A stretch of DNA of 64,000 bases from Tatumella ptyseos (GCF_030552895.1 NZ_CP130649.1:2480001-2544000), one strand, 5' to 3'. Numbered from the stretch's first letter, positions 1 through 13,668 are shown. A program made the numbers and translations. Notes: generated by a model from the letters alone, not told the origin.

Positions 1-1460
<1,460 letters not shown>

Positions 1461-1464
1461 TAAA

Positions 1465-2865
1465 ATGAGCAAAACCTTATACCAGAAGTTATTTGATGCA
1501 CATGTCGTTTACGAGGCGCCACAAGAGACGCCTATCCTGTACATTGACCGTCACTTGGTTCATGAAGTGACCTCACCACAAGCCTTTGATGGTCTTCGCG
1601 CCCATGGCCGTCAATTGCGCCAGCCATCAAAAACCTTCGCGACGATGGATCATAATGTCTCGACAGAGACACGGGATATTAACGCCTCCGGTGAAATGGC
1701 TCGTATCCAGATGCAAGAACTGATCAAGAACTGCGCTGAATTTGGGGTAAGTCTGTATGACTTAAACCACCCATTCCAAGGTATCGTTCATGTAATTGGC
1801 CCAGAGCAAGGCATTACCTTACCAGGGATGACCATTGTCTGTGGTGACTCGCATACCGCTACCCACGGCGCCTTTGGTGCCTTAGCATTTGGTATCGGTA
1901 CTTCCGAAGTTGAGCACGTGATGGCAACCCAAACCTTAAAACAAGGTCGGGCAAAAACGATGAAAATTGAGGTCACTGGCTCTGCCATTGGCGGCATCTC
2001 AGCAAAAGACATCGTGTTAGCCATCATCGGTAAAACCGGCAGTGCCGGCGGCACCGGATATGTCGTGGAATTTTGTGGTGCGGCAATCGAAGCGTTAAGC
2101 ATGGAAGGTCGTATGACCCTGTGTAATATGGCCATTGAGTTAGGGGCTAAAGCGGGCTTGGTCGCACCGGATGACACAACCTTTGAATACTTAAAAGGCC
2201 GCCAATTTGCACCAAAAGGTGAACAGTGGGATGAGGCCGTTGCCTACTGGAAGACCTTAAAATCTGATGAGAATGCTGAGTTCGATTGTATCGTTACCTT
2301 AGATGCTGCCGAGATCGCTCCACAAGTCACTTGGGGAACGAACCCAGGGCAAGTCATCGCAGTGGACCAACCAATTCCACGCCCAGAAGAGTTCAGTGAC
2401 CCGGTCGAACGCGCTTCGGCAGAGAAAGCACTGGCCTATATGGGATTAGAAGGTGGTATCCGTTTAACAGATGTTGCGATTGATAAAGTCTTTATCGGTT
2501 CTTGTACTAACTCACGGATTGAAGATTTACGTGCGGCGGCAGCAATTGCCAAAGGGCGTAAAGTGGCACCGGGAATTGTTGCCATGGTGGTGCCAGGCTC
2601 TGGCCCAGTAAAAGCACAGGCCGAAGAAGAAGGCTTAGATAAAATCTTCTTAGAAGCAGGTTTCGAATGGCGTTTACCGGGCTGTTCAATGTGTTTAGCG
2701 ATGAACAACGATCGGCTAAACGCTGGCGAGCGTTGTGCATCTACCAGTAACCGTAACTTTGAAGGCCGTCAAGGACGTGGTGGACGGACTCACTTAGTTA
2801 GCCCTGCTATGGCAGCCGCAGCCGCCGTTACCGGACGCTTTACTGACATCCGTACCTTGAACTGA
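1465..2865 (+). CDS. leuC: 3-isopropylmalate dehydratase, large subunit
   Basis: LeuC with LeuD isomerises 2-isopropylmalate to 3-isopropylmalate, using a 4Fe-4S cluster of the aconitase type. The three cluster cysteines are visible in [13 protein letters not shown] and [12 protein letters not shown] chose the ATG at 1465 ([14 protein letters not shown]). It gives 466 residues, exactly the E. coli length, and follows the leuB stop by four bases. The reading frame stays open upstream to 1390, inside leuB, but that extension has no homology value. It is part of the leuABCD operon. Confidence 0.97.
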   Translation: MSKTLYQKLFDAHVVYEAPQETPILYIDRHLVHEVTSPQAFDGLRAHGRQLRQPSKTFATMDHNVSTETRDINASGEMARIQMQELIKNCAEFGVSLYDLNHPFQGIVHVIGPEQGITLPGMTIVCGDSHTATHGAFGALAFGIGTSEVEHVMATQTLKQGRAKTMKIEVTGSAIGGISAKDIVLAIIGKTGSAGGTGYVVEFCGAAIEALSMEGRMTLCNMAIELGAKAGLVAPDDTTFEYLKGRQFAPKGEQWDEAVAYWKTLKSDENAEFDCIVTLDAAEIAPQVTWGTNPGQVIAVDQPIPRPEEFSDPVERASAEKALAYMGLEGGIRLTDVAIDKVFIGSCTNSRIEDLRAAAAIAKGRKVAPGIVAMVVPGSGPVKAQAEEEGLDKIFLEAGFEWRLPGCSMCLAMNNDRLNAGERCASTSNRNFEGRQGRGGRTHLVSPAMAAAAAVTGRFTDIRTLN

Positions 2866-2876
2866 GGATCTGCATC

Positions 2877-3482
2877 ATGGCAATTAAATTTACTCAACAT
2901 ACCGGACTGGTTGCGCCTTTGGATGCGGCCAATGTCGATACGGATGCGATCATCCCAAAACAGTTTCTACAGAAAGTCACCCGTACAGGCTTTGGTCAGC
3001 ATCTATTTAACGATTGGCGCTTTATCGATGATGCGGGCAAAATCCCTAATCCAGATTTCGTCCTGAATAAGCCTCTGTATAAGGGGACCAGTATTTTACT
3101 GACCCGTGAAAACTTCGGCTGTGGCTCGTCGCGTGAGCATGCGCCGTGGGCCTTAACCGACTTCGGTTTTCGTGTGGTGATCGCGCCGTCTTTCGCTGAT
3201 ATTTTCTACAGTAATAGCTTTAATAACCAACTGCTCTTGGTCAAATTAAGCGAAGCACAGATTGACGAGCTGTTTCAACTGGTTGAGCAACATCCTGGTA
3301 TTAATTTTACCGTTGATTTAGAAGCGATGACGATTCAGGCGGGGGAGAAAACTTATACCTTCGAACTGGATAGCTTCCGCCGTCACTGCATGTTAAATGG
3401 CTTAGACAGCATAGGTCTTACGCTGCAGCATGAAGCATCGATTGGCGCTTACGAAACGAAACAGCCCGCTTTTCTTCAGTAA
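2877..3482 (+). CDS. leuD: 3-isopropylmalate dehydratase, small subunit
   Basis: LeuD is the swivel-domain subunit that completes the active site of the LeuCD isomerase. The 201-residue length is normal and the signature [13 protein letters not shown], which binds substrate, is intact. It lies 11 bases after leuC and is the last gene of the operon: a symmetrical terminator follows within 25 bases. In E. coli leuD adjoins sgrR/setA. Here it adjoins secF, so this boundary marks a rearrangement relative to E. coli. Confidence 0.97.
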   Translation: MAIKFTQHTGLVAPLDAANVDTDAIIPKQFLQKVTRTGFGQHLFNDWRFIDDAGKIPNPDFVLNKPLYKGTSILLTRENFGCGSSREHAPWALTDFGFRVVIAPSFADIFYSNSFNNQLLLVKLSEAQIDELFQLVEQHPGINFTVDLEAMTIQAGEKTYTFELDSFRRHCMLNGLDSIGLTLQHEASIGAYETKQPAFLQ

Positions 3483-3502
3483 CCTTCTCAGTATTTAGCA
3501 TA

Positions 3503-3532
3503 AAAAAAGGGACATTTTCATGTCCCTTTTTT
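3503..3532. terminator. Bidirectional intrinsic terminator between leuD and secF
   Basis: The stem pairs GGGACA with TGTCCC around a TTTTCA loop. A-rich sequence on the left and a T tract on the right let it work for both converging operons, leuABCD (+) and tgt-yajC-secDF (-). Confidence 0.85.
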
Positions 3533-3545
3533 ATTGCCACTATTT

Positions 3546-4511
3546 CTACTGGATGCGTGGCTGGTCAGCCCCTTCCTTCTCGACTTTCTGCACTAACATA
3601 TGTTCGCGCTTCATCCCGAGTTTCAACGCCAACGCTGACGCGACGTAGATTGAAGAGATAGTACCAATGGCGACACCGATTAACATCGTCAGTGAGAAGC
3701 CACGTAATAGCTCACCACCAAAGATAAACAGCATCAAGACCACTACTAAGGTGGTTGCCGAGGTCATCAATGTCCGGCTCAGTGTCTGAGTCAGAGAGAT
3801 ATTGACGATATCATAAGGCGTGCCACGACGAATCTTACGGAAGTTTTCACGGATCCGGTCAGAAACAACGATGCTGTCGTTTAACGAGTAACCGATCACC
3901 GACATCAGTGAAGCGATGATAGTTAAATCAACTTCGATGTGGAACAGTGATAACACACCCATTGTAATGACAACGTCGTGCGCCAAGGCTAATACCGCAC
4001 CCAGTGCAAGACGCCATTCAAAACGAAAGCCGACGTAGATTAAGATACAGATCAAGGCTGCTAATAGCGCTAATGCACCTGCCTGCGCCAGATCGCTACC
4101 GACACTAGGTCCCACGAACTCGATACGTTTAACTACTGCCGTCTGCTGGGTCGCTTGGTTAATCTCGCTGACCACTTTGGTCCCGAGTTCTTGCCCTGCA
4201 TTACCATCATGCGGAGATAAGCGCACCATAACTTCACGGCTACTACCGAAGTTCTGCACTTGAGGGTCACTAAAGCCGGCATGTTGTAATGCTGTACGCA
4301 TCACATCCAATTCACCGGGTTTCTCTAATGTAATCTCAATGACCGTTCCACCGGTGAAATCCAGTCCCCAGTTAAAGCCACGCACACCCATAATGAGGGC
4401 AGAAGCAATCAACAATAATGCTGACAGGGTAAAGGCTAACTTGTCCCAGCGCATGAAATCATGCACCTTACGGCCATAGTTAAGTTGTTCAATACTATAT
4501 TCTTGTGCCAC
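3546..4511 (-). CDS. secF: Protein translocase subunit SecF
   Basis: SecF works with SecD and YajC in the inner membrane and uses the proton gradient to help pull proteins through SecYEG. The 321 residues begin with a cytoplasmic end and a first membrane helix near residues 25-45. A periplasmic loop opening with GLDFTGGTV follows, then five further helices including the conserved [15 protein letters not shown] segment. The gene follows secD by ten bases, and its stop faces the shared terminator. Length and motifs agree with enterobacterial SecF. Confidence 0.97.
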   Translation of the reverse strand: MAQEYSIEQLNYGRKVHDFMRWDKLAFTLSALLLIASALIMGVRGFNWGLDFTGGTVIEITLEKPGELDVMRTALQHAGFSDPQVQNFGSSREVMVRLSPHDGNAGQELGTKVVSEINQATQQTAVVKRIEFVGPSVGSDLAQAGALALLAALICILIYVGFRFEWRLALGAVLALAHDVVITMGVLSLFHIEVDLTIIASLMSVIGYSLNDSIVVSDRIRENFRKIRRGTPYDIVNISLTQTLSRTLMTSATTLVVVLMLFIFGGELLRGFSLTMLIGVAIGTISSIYVASALALKLGMKREHMLVQKVEKEGADQPRIQ

Positions 4512-4521
4512 AACAGGCTCC

Positions 4522-6369
4522 TTAAATCGACAGCTTGTTGATACGCTTACCGCCGTAAAGCAGGTTCACAATCGCTCGCGTTCCTACAATGGCCGTAAAC
4601 ATGGAGGTTGCCACCCCAATCGCTGTCGTAATCGCAAACCCTTTAATAGAGCCAGTACCCACAGCATAGAGAATGATAGCCGTTATAAGCGTTGTCACGT
4701 TAGCGTCGACAATACTGGAGAACGCGCCACGATAACCTTCGTGAATCGCCTGTTGTACCGTCCGCCCGTTACGTAGCTCTTCCTTAATCCGTTCATTAAT
4801 CAATACGTTGGCATCAACCGCGACCGCCAGAGTTAAGACAATCCCGGCAATACCTGGCATAGTCAAAGTCGCACCTGGCAACAGAGACATGATCCCGATG
4901 ATTAAGATTAAGTTTGCAATCAGCGCTGTGGTCGCAATCACACCGAATTTCTTATAGAACACCAACATAAACAGAATTGATACCGCGACACCCCACAAGC
5001 ATGCATGCAAGCCTTGTTGGATATTCTGTTGTCCCATAGTTGGACCAATGGTGCGTTCTTCAACAATCTGAATCGGTGCGATCAAAGCACCCGCGCGTAA
5101 TAGCAAGGAGAGCTGATGCGCTTCATTTGGATTGTTGATACCGGTAATACGGAAGCTATTAGCAAGACGAGATTGAATATTCGCCACGTTAATCACTTCT
5201 TCTTGTTTCGCTAAAATCGCACGACCGTTAGCATCTTTTTTACCGCTATCTTTATATTCAACAAACAGTGTTGCCATCGGTTTGCCGATATTATTTCGAG
5301 TGAAATCAGACATCGTATTGCCACCTGCGCTGTCTAGCGAGATGTTAACTTGAGGCTGATTGTACTCGTCCATCGTAGAGGTTGAGTCGGTAATATGATC
5401 ACCGGTTAGGACCACACGCTTGTAGAGAACAACAGGTTGTCCGTCACGCATGTTCTTCACTTCAGAATCCCCAGGTACGCGTCCTGCTGCAATAGCGGCT
5501 GGATCGACCGTGGTATTCACTAAACGGAATTCCAGTGTCGCAGTGGCGCCTAAGATCTCTTTAGCCCGTGCAGTGTCTTGAATTCCCGGCAATTCGACGA
5601 CAATTCGGTCTGAACCTTGACGCTGAACCAGTGGCTCAGAAACCCCTAATTGGTTGACACGGTTGCGAAGAATAGTGATGTTTTGCTGGACCGCGTATTC
5701 ACGAGCTTCGCTTAAGCGCGCGTCGGTCATTGCTGCGGTAAGTTGGTTACTGCCACGACTTCTAATCACCAGATCGCGATGACGTGGGCTTAAATAGCTG
5801 ACGGCTGCATCACGCGCTTGGGCATTAGGGAACTGGATCTGAATACCGTAATTATCGATTTTACCAACAGTGGTATAACCGAGTTTCGCGGTACGCAGGT
5901 CGCCCCGAAGCGTTTCAGCATTTTGCTCTTGTAACTTGCCTAAAGCAGTGTCCATGTCCACTTCCATCAAGAAGTGTACACCACCACGTAGATCTAGACC
6001 CAGTTTCATCGGTTCTGCCGAGAGTGCAGCTAACCAACGCGGAGTCGCAGGAGCAAGGTTCAACGCAACTACGTAATTGTTACCTAACGCGTTAACCAGT
6101 GCTTCACGTGCGCGCAACTGGATATCGGTATTAGCAAAACGCGCCATGATTGCGCCGTTCTCTAATGCGATAGAGCGGGTGTCGATATGTTGTTGTTTAA
6201 GTACTGTCTGGATCTGATCCAATGTCTGCTCACTGGCAGCGGCGCCCCGCTCACCAGTGATTTGAACAGCCGGATCCTCACCATAGAGGTTTGGAAGTGC
6301 ATACAACAGGCCGACCAGTAATACGACGATCAGCATGATGTACTTCCATAAAGGATAACGATTTAGCAC
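4522..6369 (-). CDS. secD: Protein translocase subunit SecD
   Basis: SecD is the larger partner of SecF, an RND-type membrane protein with a big periplasmic domain that grasps the emerging substrate. The 615-residue product (the same size as in E. coli) shows a first helix near residues 8-26, the [15 protein letters not shown] motif, and a C-terminal block of five helices with [18 protein letters not shown]. It lies between yajC (25 bases upstream) and secF, in the conserved order tgt-yajC-secD-secF. No truncation or frame break is visible. Confidence 0.98.
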   Translation of the reverse strand: MLNRYPLWKYIMLIVVLLVGLLYALPNLYGEDPAVQITGERGAAASEQTLDQIQTVLKQQHIDTRSIALENGAIMARFANTDIQLRAREALVNALGNNYVVALNLAPATPRWLAALSAEPMKLGLDLRGGVHFLMEVDMDTALGKLQEQNAETLRGDLRTAKLGYTTVGKIDNYGIQIQFPNAQARDAAVSYLSPRHRDLVIRSRGSNQLTAAMTDARLSEAREYAVQQNITILRNRVNQLGVSEPLVQRQGSDRIVVELPGIQDTARAKEILGATATLEFRLVNTTVDPAAIAAGRVPGDSEVKNMRDGQPVVLYKRVVLTGDHITDSTSTMDEYNQPQVNISLDSAGGNTMSDFTRNNIGKPMATLFVEYKDSGKKDANGRAILAKQEEVINVANIQSRLANSFRITGINNPNEAHQLSLLLRAGALIAPIQIVEERTIGPTMGQQNIQQGLHACLWGVAVSILFMLVFYKKFGVIATTALIANLILIIGIMSLLPGATLTMPGIAGIVLTLAVAVDANVLINERIKEELRNGRTVQQAIHEGYRGAFSSIVDANVTTLITAIILYAVGTGSIKGFAITTAIGVATSMFTAIVGTRAIVNLLYGGKRINKLSI

Positions 6370-6394
6370 GGCAGTTCCCTAAGGAAGAGTTCAA

Positions 6395-6727
6395 TTATAA
6401 TGCTTTCATTGTGCCTTTAGGCAGAACGGCAGCGACGAAATCACGCTTAACAACGACTTCATTAGTTTCATTTAGCGCGATAGCAACATAACCGGTTTCT
6501 GAGATTTTAGTTACACGACCGACGAAACCTGAAGTGGTCATCACTTCATCCCCTTTAGCGATAGATTCCATCAATTTTTTATGCTCTTTCGCACGTTTTT
6601 GCTGTGGACGTAAAATCATAAAGAAAAAGATCAGACCGAACACGACCAACATGATAACCATCGAGAAACTACTATTTTGTGCTGGTGCGCCAGCCGCTGC
6701 CGCGGCATCAGAAATGAAAAAGCTCAT
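6395..6727 (-). CDS. yajC: Sec translocon accessory protein YajC
   Basis: YajC is a small inner-membrane protein that copurifies with SecDF and the holotranslocon. The 110 residues have one membrane segment (about residues 22-41, rich in V, L, F and I) followed by the conserved RPQQKRAKEHKKLMESI cytoplasmic stretch. It sits between tgt and secD, 23 and 25 bases away, on the same strand, so it is very probably cotranscribed with them. Confidence 0.96.
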   Translation of the reverse strand: MSFFISDAAAAAGAPAQNSSFSMVIMLVVFGLIFFFMILRPQQKRAKEHKKLMESIAKGDEVMTTSGFVGRVTKISETGYVAIALNETNEVVVKRDFVAAVLPKGTMKAL

Positions 6728-6750
6728 AAACTATCCCTCATTAATTAAAA

Positions 6751-7887
<1,137 letters not shown>

Positions 7888-8267
7888 TCAGAGAAACAGT
7901 CTGATTAGATGCAACGAGTTACACACCAGAAATCGACGGGACGTTAGTCCCTTCATCCGTGTTAATCTTTGCAATGTTGTACCGGATTAGCGCTAATTTA
8001 AGACTACATTCCGACACAGTTAATTTCCGCGCTAGGATGCTACCATAAAGTTGATGATTTCCCTATCCCACGGCCCACTGCCGATCTCTCCTCTGCTTTT
8101 TATGTGTTCTAACCGGGTAAAGCAGTACAGAATCAAAAGTGGAAAAAATTTTACAGTACGACTCGAGTTTTTACTGCTACCGCCGACGATAAAATATTAA
8201 TAAAATTTCTTATAACCATTACAAATCGATATTTTATTCAGCAAAAAATCTGCCATTAACACCATAT

Positions 8268-8286
8268 ATCAATGATAATCAACGGG
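8268..8286. promoter_or_regulatory. Fur-box-like site (distal)
   Basis: An 11-base exact run, AATGATAATCA, at 8271-8281 matches the centre of the Fur consensus GATAATGATAATCATTATC. The outer bases do not match. It lies about 190 bases before the receptor start. The assignment is inferred from sequence only. Confidence 0.45.
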
Positions 8287-8345
8287 TTAAATATCAGCGA
8301 GCCGTCTGTTACAAATTAACTAAAATAATCATTTAATCAAGTAAG

Positions 8346-8364
8346 ACTAATGATTATGATTAGC
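8346..8364. promoter_or_regulatory. Fur-box-like site (proximal, best match)
   Basis: ACTAATGATTATGATTAGC agrees with the 19-base Fur consensus at 14 positions and is itself nearly palindromic. It lies about 105 bases before the receptor start, a sensible place for iron-dependent repression. A weaker A/T-rich resemblance sits just upstream at about 8323-8336. Confidence 0.6.
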
Positions 8365-8466
8365 CTTCTCATTAACACTTAATTGCCATGCATTGTTGTC
8401 TTCTCAGTCAACATATAACAATAAAGGCACACAGCATTTAAATCTTTCTGATTTATAGGGATAACT

Positions 8467-10692
8467 ATGTCTGCTCCTTGCAGAAGAACGGCCCATTTCG
8501 TTTCACATACACCGCAAAAACATAAACTCTTCACGCTCTCACTACTGGCACTTGCTGTTAATTCGCTTCTTGAGCTGCCTTCTGCTCGGGCTGCTGACTC
8601 AACCAGTTTGCCTACCAGCACAGCGCAACAAGATGTCGTGGTCTATGGCGCACCTACTGATAACAGCGACGACCAGAGTAAACAGGACTACCAAGTCAAA
8701 ACCACTCGAGCCGGCACCAAATTGCTGCTAACTCCGCGGGATGTCCCCCAGTCGTTGAGTGTGATCACCCAGCAGCGCATGCAGGATCAACAACTCCAAA
8801 CGATCAACGATGTGTTAACCAATACAACCGGGATCACTAGCGAACAGGTCGATAGTGAAAGGGCCTATTACTATTCCCGCGGTTTTAAGATCAATAACTT
8901 CACCTTTGACGATATTCCGACCTCCATGGGGGATTCATGGAACTACGGAGATACCGCCTCAGATACCGCAATTTACGATCGGATCGAAGTCGTCCGCGGG
9001 GCAACGGGGCTGATGACCGGCGCGGGCAATCCCGCAGCCTCGGTGAATATGGTGCGCAAGCATGCCGACAGTAAGACGGCGACGGGGAGCCTACAAGCCA
9101 GTTATGGCAGTTGGAACAAGCAACGCTATGTCGCTGATCTTTCCACTCCTCTCAATCAATCCGGATCACTGCGCGGTCGGGTGATTGCCGGTTATCAGAA
9201 TCAAGATAGCTGGCTAGATCGTTACACCAAAAATACAAAATTCCTCTATACCGCAATTGATGCTGACTTAAGCGAGCGCACGACACTTTCTCTGGCCTTT
9301 GACTACCAAGATGCCGACACCAGCAATCCAACTTGGGGGGGAAGCCCGGTCTTCTACAGTAATGGAACCCTGACGCACTATCGACGAGGCCTCAATTCAG
9401 CCGCCGACTGGACCTATTACCACACCACCGTTCGTAAACTTTATGCTGACTTAGTCCATCATTTCGATAACGGGTGGTCGACCCATATTACCGGGACCCA
9501 CGCTGAAAATACTTTTAGTGATAAGCTGCTTTATCTCGGCTATCTCAGTATGCCTGATAGAGATTCTGGAGAGGGTGCGGATGGCTTTGGCAGTAAAGAT
9601 CGTGGTAAACGTGAACTCACTTCGGTAGATGGTTATGCAAGTGGTCCTTTTGAATTATTAGGTCGACAACACCAACTTATGCTTGGGGTAAATTACAGTC
9701 GCCAGCATAATGCTACCGATAGCAGTAATGGAACAACCAGTGAAGATGGCAGCGAGATTACCAGCGGTGATATTGGTATCTTTGATAATCATTGGAACGG
9801 CAATATTGCCCAACCCACGTGGGGAGATTGGTATCAAAACGCTGATGATATCATTCGTCAAAAGTCTGCCTATACTGCAGCCCGTTTTTCACTTGCCGAT
9901 CCTTTAGCCTTAATAGTCGGGGCGCGTTATACCCAATATCGTAGCGATGGTTCGAGCGGCGATATGGAAAAAAATAATCTGACGCCCTATGCCGGTATTA
10001 TTTATGACCTCAATGATACCTGGTCAGCCTATGCCAGCTATACCTCTATCTTCCAACCACAAACCTATCGCGATAGTACCGGCCACTATTTGTCACCCAT
10101 TACCGGTAAAAGCTATGAAACGGGATTGAAATCAGCCTGGGACGATGGAAGGCTCACCGCAACCTTCGCTATTTTCCGTATCGAACAAAACAATGTAGGT
10201 CAGGAACTCGATGGCGTTTATGTCAATAAAAGCAGCGAGCAAGCCTATGTTGCGACAAAAGGCGCTCGCAGTAAGGGGGCAGAGTTTGAGTTAAACGGTG
10301 CCATCACTGATAACCTACAAATGACCTTCGGTGCAACCCGCTACGTCGCAACGGACTCTACCGGGCGCTACAATAGTAATCAGCCGCAAACCGTCTTTAA
10401 ACTCTTTAGCCGCTATCAGCTCCCTACCCTACCAGAGTTGACCGTGGGCGGGGGAATAACTTGGCAAAACCGAGTCTTCTGGGACGTTTCCGCACCTGAT
10501 GGCAGCACTCAGCGGATTTATCAAAGCAGCTATCCTCTAGCGAGTCTATTTACGCGCTATCAGATCAACAAGCAGGTAGCGGTACAGGCAAATATCAATA
10601 ATTTGTTCGATCGCACCTATTACACATATCGAAACGGGGATGTCTACGGCGAGCCTCGTAACGTCTCAGTTAATTTATCCTATCAGTTCTAG
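8467..10692 (+). CDS. TonB-dependent ferric-siderophore receptor (FhuE/FpvA-like)
   Basis: This is an outer-membrane gated channel for an iron-siderophore complex, energised by TonB-ExbB-ExbD. The 741-residue product has a long signal peptide (about residues 1-42, ending PSARA before ADST). The plug domain carries the segments TPRDVPQSLSVIT and INDVLTNTTGI. A 22-strand barrel follows, ending in the NNLFDRTYY region and a terminal phenylalanine after SYQ. The plug sequence is of the hydroxamate/pyoverdine receptor type (FhuE, FoxA, FpvA), but the exact ligand cannot be told. There is no extra N-terminal signalling domain. Fur-like boxes precede it and a yncE-like gene follows by 71 bases. The pair is inserted between queA and tgt. 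Confidence 0.9.
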   Translation: MSAPCRRTAHFVSHTPQKHKLFTLSLLALAVNSLLELPSARAADSTSLPTSTAQQDVVVYGAPTDNSDDQSKQDYQVKTTRAGTKLLLTPRDVPQSLSVITQQRMQDQQLQTINDVLTNTTGITSEQVDSERAYYYSRGFKINNFTFDDIPTSMGDSWNYGDTASDTAIYDRIEVVRGATGLMTGAGNPAASVNMVRKHADSKTATGSLQASYGSWNKQRYVADLSTPLNQSGSLRGRVIAGYQNQDSWLDRYTKNTKFLYTAIDADLSERTTLSLAFDYQDADTSNPTWGGSPVFYSNGTLTHYRRGLNSAADWTYYHTTVRKLYADLVHHFDNGWSTHITGTHAENTFSDKLLYLGYLSMPDRDSGEGADGFGSKDRGKRELTSVDGYASGPFELLGRQHQLMLGVNYSRQHNATDSSNGTTSEDGSEITSGDIGIFDNHWNGNIAQPTWGDWYQNADDIIRQKSAYTAARFSLADPLALIVGARYTQYRSDGSSGDMEKNNLTPYAGIIYDLNDTWSAYASYTSIFQPQTYRDSTGHYLSPITGKSYETGLKSAWDDGRLTATFAIFRIEQNNVGQELDGVYVNKSSEQAYVATKGARSKGAEFELNGAITDNLQMTFGATRYVATDSTGRYNSNQPQTVFKLFSRYQLPTLPELTVGGGITWQNRVFWDVSAPDGSTQRIYQSSYPLASLFTRYQINKQVAVQANINNLFDRTYYTYRNGDVYGEPRNVSVNLSYQF

Positions 10693-10763
10693 TCTCTCGC
10701 GCTAACGTCCTGCAAAGCCAGGACGTTTATTGTTTATTATTAGTAGCCAATAAAGGAGTTTTT

Positions 10764-11822
10764 ATGAGAGGACGTTTCCCCTCTATCAAAGCATTATATT
10801 CGGCGTTCTTAATGGCTGCTCTGGCGGCTCCTACGGTTTTTGCCCAACAACCAGCATCCGCAGCCTCCTCACCTGTAGAGCGGCAGTTGGGGGATGGCTT
10901 ATATGAATTGGCCCTGATTCCCGGCCAAAATAAGCTCTATGTTGCCAGCGCACAAAGTTTTAAAGACGTAAATGGTGGCGTGATCTATCGTCTTGATCCC
11001 ACCACGCTCGCCATCACCGGCGAAACACATACCGACCTTAAAAACTTTGGTATGGCTATTGATGACAAGGGCCAGTTCTTCTACACCACCAACTCGCTTG
11101 ATGGAGGGGTTTCTAAAGTCGACGCCCAAACCGGAAAGGTTATCGAACGCCTCTTTTTTAAAGGTAAAGATAAAGATGGCGACCCAATCGGTGCTCGGGA
11201 AATCCTCTTCCACAATAATCAACTCTATATTGGCCGTGTCACCGTCCCCGGATATATTTCGATTGTCGATGCCAGAACTATGACCTTAAAAGGGCAAATA
11301 GACAATGTCGGTAAATGGGTAACAGGAATAATCTATTCCCCATCAACTCAACGTATTTATGCGGCGAGTGGTAGTGGCGACATAGCGGTTATCAATCCTG
11401 CAAATAATAAAATTGAACATCGCTGGAAACCTGATGATGGACAGAAGTACTTGTTCCTCAACATGGCGGAAGATCCTACTACCGGACGTTTATTCGTCAC
11501 CGATAACTCTGAAGGCAAGACGACTTTGGTCTTTGATGAACGTTCTGGAAAAGTGATTAAACGACTCCCGGGTGACGCCTTAGGGATAAAGTTTAATGCA
11601 AAACGCCACGAGGTTTATATTAGCCAGCGTGAATCGAAAAAGGTTATTCAACTGGATGCCACCAGCTTAACACCAAAGCATGTTTGGTCATTTAGCGGTC
11701 ATCCTAACAGTCTGCTGGTTTCACCTGATGGTAACTCGCTGTATGTCACCATCAAACAGGACTTTAACGAGGATAACACCACCAAAGGTCCAGATAGTGT
11801 GGCGAAAATTTCGCTGAATTAA
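10764..11822 (+). CDS. yncE: YncE-like periplasmic beta-propeller protein
   Basis: The 352-residue product has a signal peptide (about residues 1-27, ending TVFA) and repeated propeller blades. These show the pattern of YncE: VIYRLDPTTLAITGE, FYTTNSLDGGVSKVDAQTG and HPNSLLVSPDGNSLYVT. E. coli YncE is 353 residues, is iron-repressed and lies beside the TonB-dependent receptor gene yncD. Here the same kind of pairing occurs with a different class of receptor. The gene follows the receptor on the same strand and is probably cotranscribed. A single-stranded DNA-binding activity has been reported for YncE, but its physiological role is unsettled, so I infer only a link to iron uptake. Confidence 0.85.
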   Translation: MRGRFPSIKALYSAFLMAALAAPTVFAQQPASAASSPVERQLGDGLYELALIPGQNKLYVASAQSFKDVNGGVIYRLDPTTLAITGETHTDLKNFGMAIDDKGQFFYTTNSLDGGVSKVDAQTGKVIERLFFKGKDKDGDPIGAREILFHNNQLYIGRVTVPGYISIVDARTMTLKGQIDNVGKWVTGIIYSPSTQRIYAASGSGDIAVINPANNKIEHRWKPDDGQKYLFLNMAEDPTTGRLFVTDNSEGKTTLVFDERSGKVIKRLPGDALGIKFNAKRHEVYISQRESKKVIQLDATSLTPKHVWSFSGHPNSLLVSPDGNSLYVTIKQDFNEDNTTKGPDSVAKISLN

Positions 11823-11869
11823 CCAGGGCATTAAGGCTCTTTCCTATCCTGCCTTAAAACCTACCACCT

Positions 11870-11900
11870 AAAAAAGGGGCTTAAATTAGCCCCTTTTAAA
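11870..11900. terminator. Intrinsic terminator after the yncE-like gene
   Basis: The stem AAAAGGGGCT / AGCCCCTTTT around a short AT loop is flanked by A and T runs. It can serve both the receptor-yncE transcript (+) and queA (-). Confidence 0.8.
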
Positions 11901-11916
11901 ATATAGCTGTACTCCC

Positions 11917-12987
11917 TTAGTCGTCCATTACCTCATTCACCGCTTGCGGGTTTTGGGTAATAAACATGGCATCACCATAACTAAAGAAACGATATTGTTG
12001 TTCAACCGCTTGCTGATAGGCATGCATAGTATTTTTATAACCCGCGAAGGCAGAGACCAGCATAATCAGCGTTGATTCAGGGAGATGGAAATTGGTGATT
12101 AACGCATCGATAACTTGATACTGATAGCCAGGATAGATAAAAATCTGCGTATCATCAAAGAAAGGGGCAATAAGGGCACTCTCCGCCGCCTTGGCCGCAC
12201 TTTCTAAAGAACGTACTGAGGTCGTCCCCACTGCAATGACTTTATTTCCCCGTGCTTTGCAGGCTAAGACGGCATCCACCACCTCTTGTGGCACTTCAGC
12301 GTATTCAGCATGCATAATATGGTCTTCGATGCTCTCAACCCGGACCGGCTGAAAAGTTCCCGCCCCCACATGTAAGGTAACAAAAGCGGTTTCGATCCCT
12401 TTTTGACGCAATGCATCCAATAACGGCTGGTCGAAGTGCAGTCCCGCAGTGGGAGCGGCGACGGCACCTGGTTTCGCACTATAAACCGTTTGGTAAAGCT
12501 CGCGGTCAGCCTCTTCGTCGGGACGATCAATATAGGGCGGTAACGGCATATGACCGATATGGTTGAGGATATCTAACACCTCGCGATCATCATGAAACTC
12601 AATTTCAAACAGCGTATCGTGACGAGCGACCATGGTGGCCCGTACATCTAAAGCGTCACCGAGTAACAGTTCCGCACCCGGTTTTGGCGCCTTTGAGGCA
12701 CGAACGTGGGCTAAGACCCGCTTATCATCTAGCATCCGCTCTACTAGCATCTCAAGCTTACCGCCACTGGCTTTTTGCCCATACACTCGGGCTGGGATCA
12801 CCCGAGTATTATTAAAGACCAGTAAATCACCGGGTTGTAATTTATCCAACACATCAGTAAAGATGCCATGCTGTAACTCTCCCGAGGGCCCGTCTAACGA
12901 AAGCAGTCGGCAAGCACTCCGCTCAGGTTGTGGGTAATGGGCAATTAACGACTCAGGTAAAGCAAAGTTAAAATCAGCAACGCGCAT
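11917..12987 (-). CDS. queA: S-adenosylmethionine:tRNA ribosyltransferase-isomerase
   Basis: QueA transfers and isomerises the ribosyl group of S-adenosylmethionine onto preQ1-34 in tRNA, making epoxyqueuosine right after the Tgt step. The 356 residues match E. coli QueA in length. The N-terminus [13 protein letters not shown], the segment [11 protein letters not shown], the core PTAGLHFD and [10 protein letters not shown] are all present. In E. coli queA and tgt are adjacent. Here the iron-uptake genes separate them and queA is left with acpH divergent from it (99 bases). Confidence 0.98.
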   Translation of the reverse strand: MRVADFNFALPESLIAHYPQPERSACRLLSLDGPSGELQHGIFTDVLDKLQPGDLLVFNNTRVIPARVYGQKASGGKLEMLVERMLDDKRVLAHVRASKAPKPGAELLLGDALDVRATMVARHDTLFEIEFHDDREVLDILNHIGHMPLPPYIDRPDEEADRELYQTVYSAKPGAVAAPTAGLHFDQPLLDALRQKGIETAFVTLHVGAGTFQPVRVESIEDHIMHAEYAEVPQEVVDAVLACKARGNKVIAVGTTSVRSLESAAKAAESALIAPFFDDTQIFIYPGYQYQVIDALITNFHLPESTLIMLVSAFAGYKNTMHAYQQAVEQQYRFFSYGDAMFITQNPQAVNEVMDD

Positions 12988-13086
12988 GGTGACTTATTCC
13001 GATAAAAATTTAGGCGCACAGTGTAACGGAAAAGGGGACATTACAGAACCTTTGGCTTTTAGAGCAACTCAGGTAATAATGGCGCT

Positions 13087-13668
13087 ATGAATTTTCTTGC
13101 TCATCTTCACCTTGCACAGCTTGCCAGCAGCTCCTTAACCGGTAACTTACTGGCGGATTTTGTCCGCGGCGATCCGAAAGGTCGCTGGTCGGAAACTATT
13201 GTGGCAGGGATCCAAATGCATCGTCGGCTGGACAGTCTTTCTGACCATCTGCCTGAGGTCCGTGAAGCGAAACAGCTGTTCATACCGGAAACCCGCCGCG
13301 TCGCCCCCATTGCATTGGATGTTATTTGGGATCATTTTTTAGCCCGCGACTGGTCAGCCTTCTATCCTCAGCTAAGGTTGGCCGAATTTTGTGCCGTGGC
13401 TGAACAGACCATTGCTCGTGATTTAGCTCAGACGCCTGATAATTTCCAACATCTCAATCGTCTGATCTGGCAGCAACGTTGGCTAGAACGCTATGCCGAG
13501 CCGGAAAATCTGGAGAATGTCTTTCGGCAAATGGCGCAGCGCCGACCACGCCTCATTATGCTGGCTGACTGCTATCAAGATTTCATTACCCACTATCGCG
13601 AATTAGAAGCCTTGTTTTACCGTTTTTATCCCCGATTAATGGCACAGGCGACAGAAAAACAGCTGTAA
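13087..13668 (+). CDS. acpH: Acyl-carrier-protein phosphodiesterase
   Basis: AcpH removes the 4'-phosphopantetheine group from acyl carrier protein in the cytoplasm. The 193 residues match E. coli AcpH (formerly YajB) in length, with the N-terminal MNFLAHLHLA, the metal-binding region LLADFVRGDP and the conserved IQMHRRLDSLSD helix. Its place beside queA, transcribed in the opposite direction, is the ancestral enteric order. Confidence 0.95.
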   Translation: MNFLAHLHLAQLASSSLTGNLLADFVRGDPKGRWSETIVAGIQMHRRLDSLSDHLPEVREAKQLFIPETRRVAPIALDVIWDHFLARDWSAFYPQLRLAEFCAVAEQTIARDLAQTPDNFQHLNRLIWQQRWLERYAEPENLENVFRQMAQRRPRLIMLADCYQDFITHYRELEALFYRFYPRLMAQATEKQL

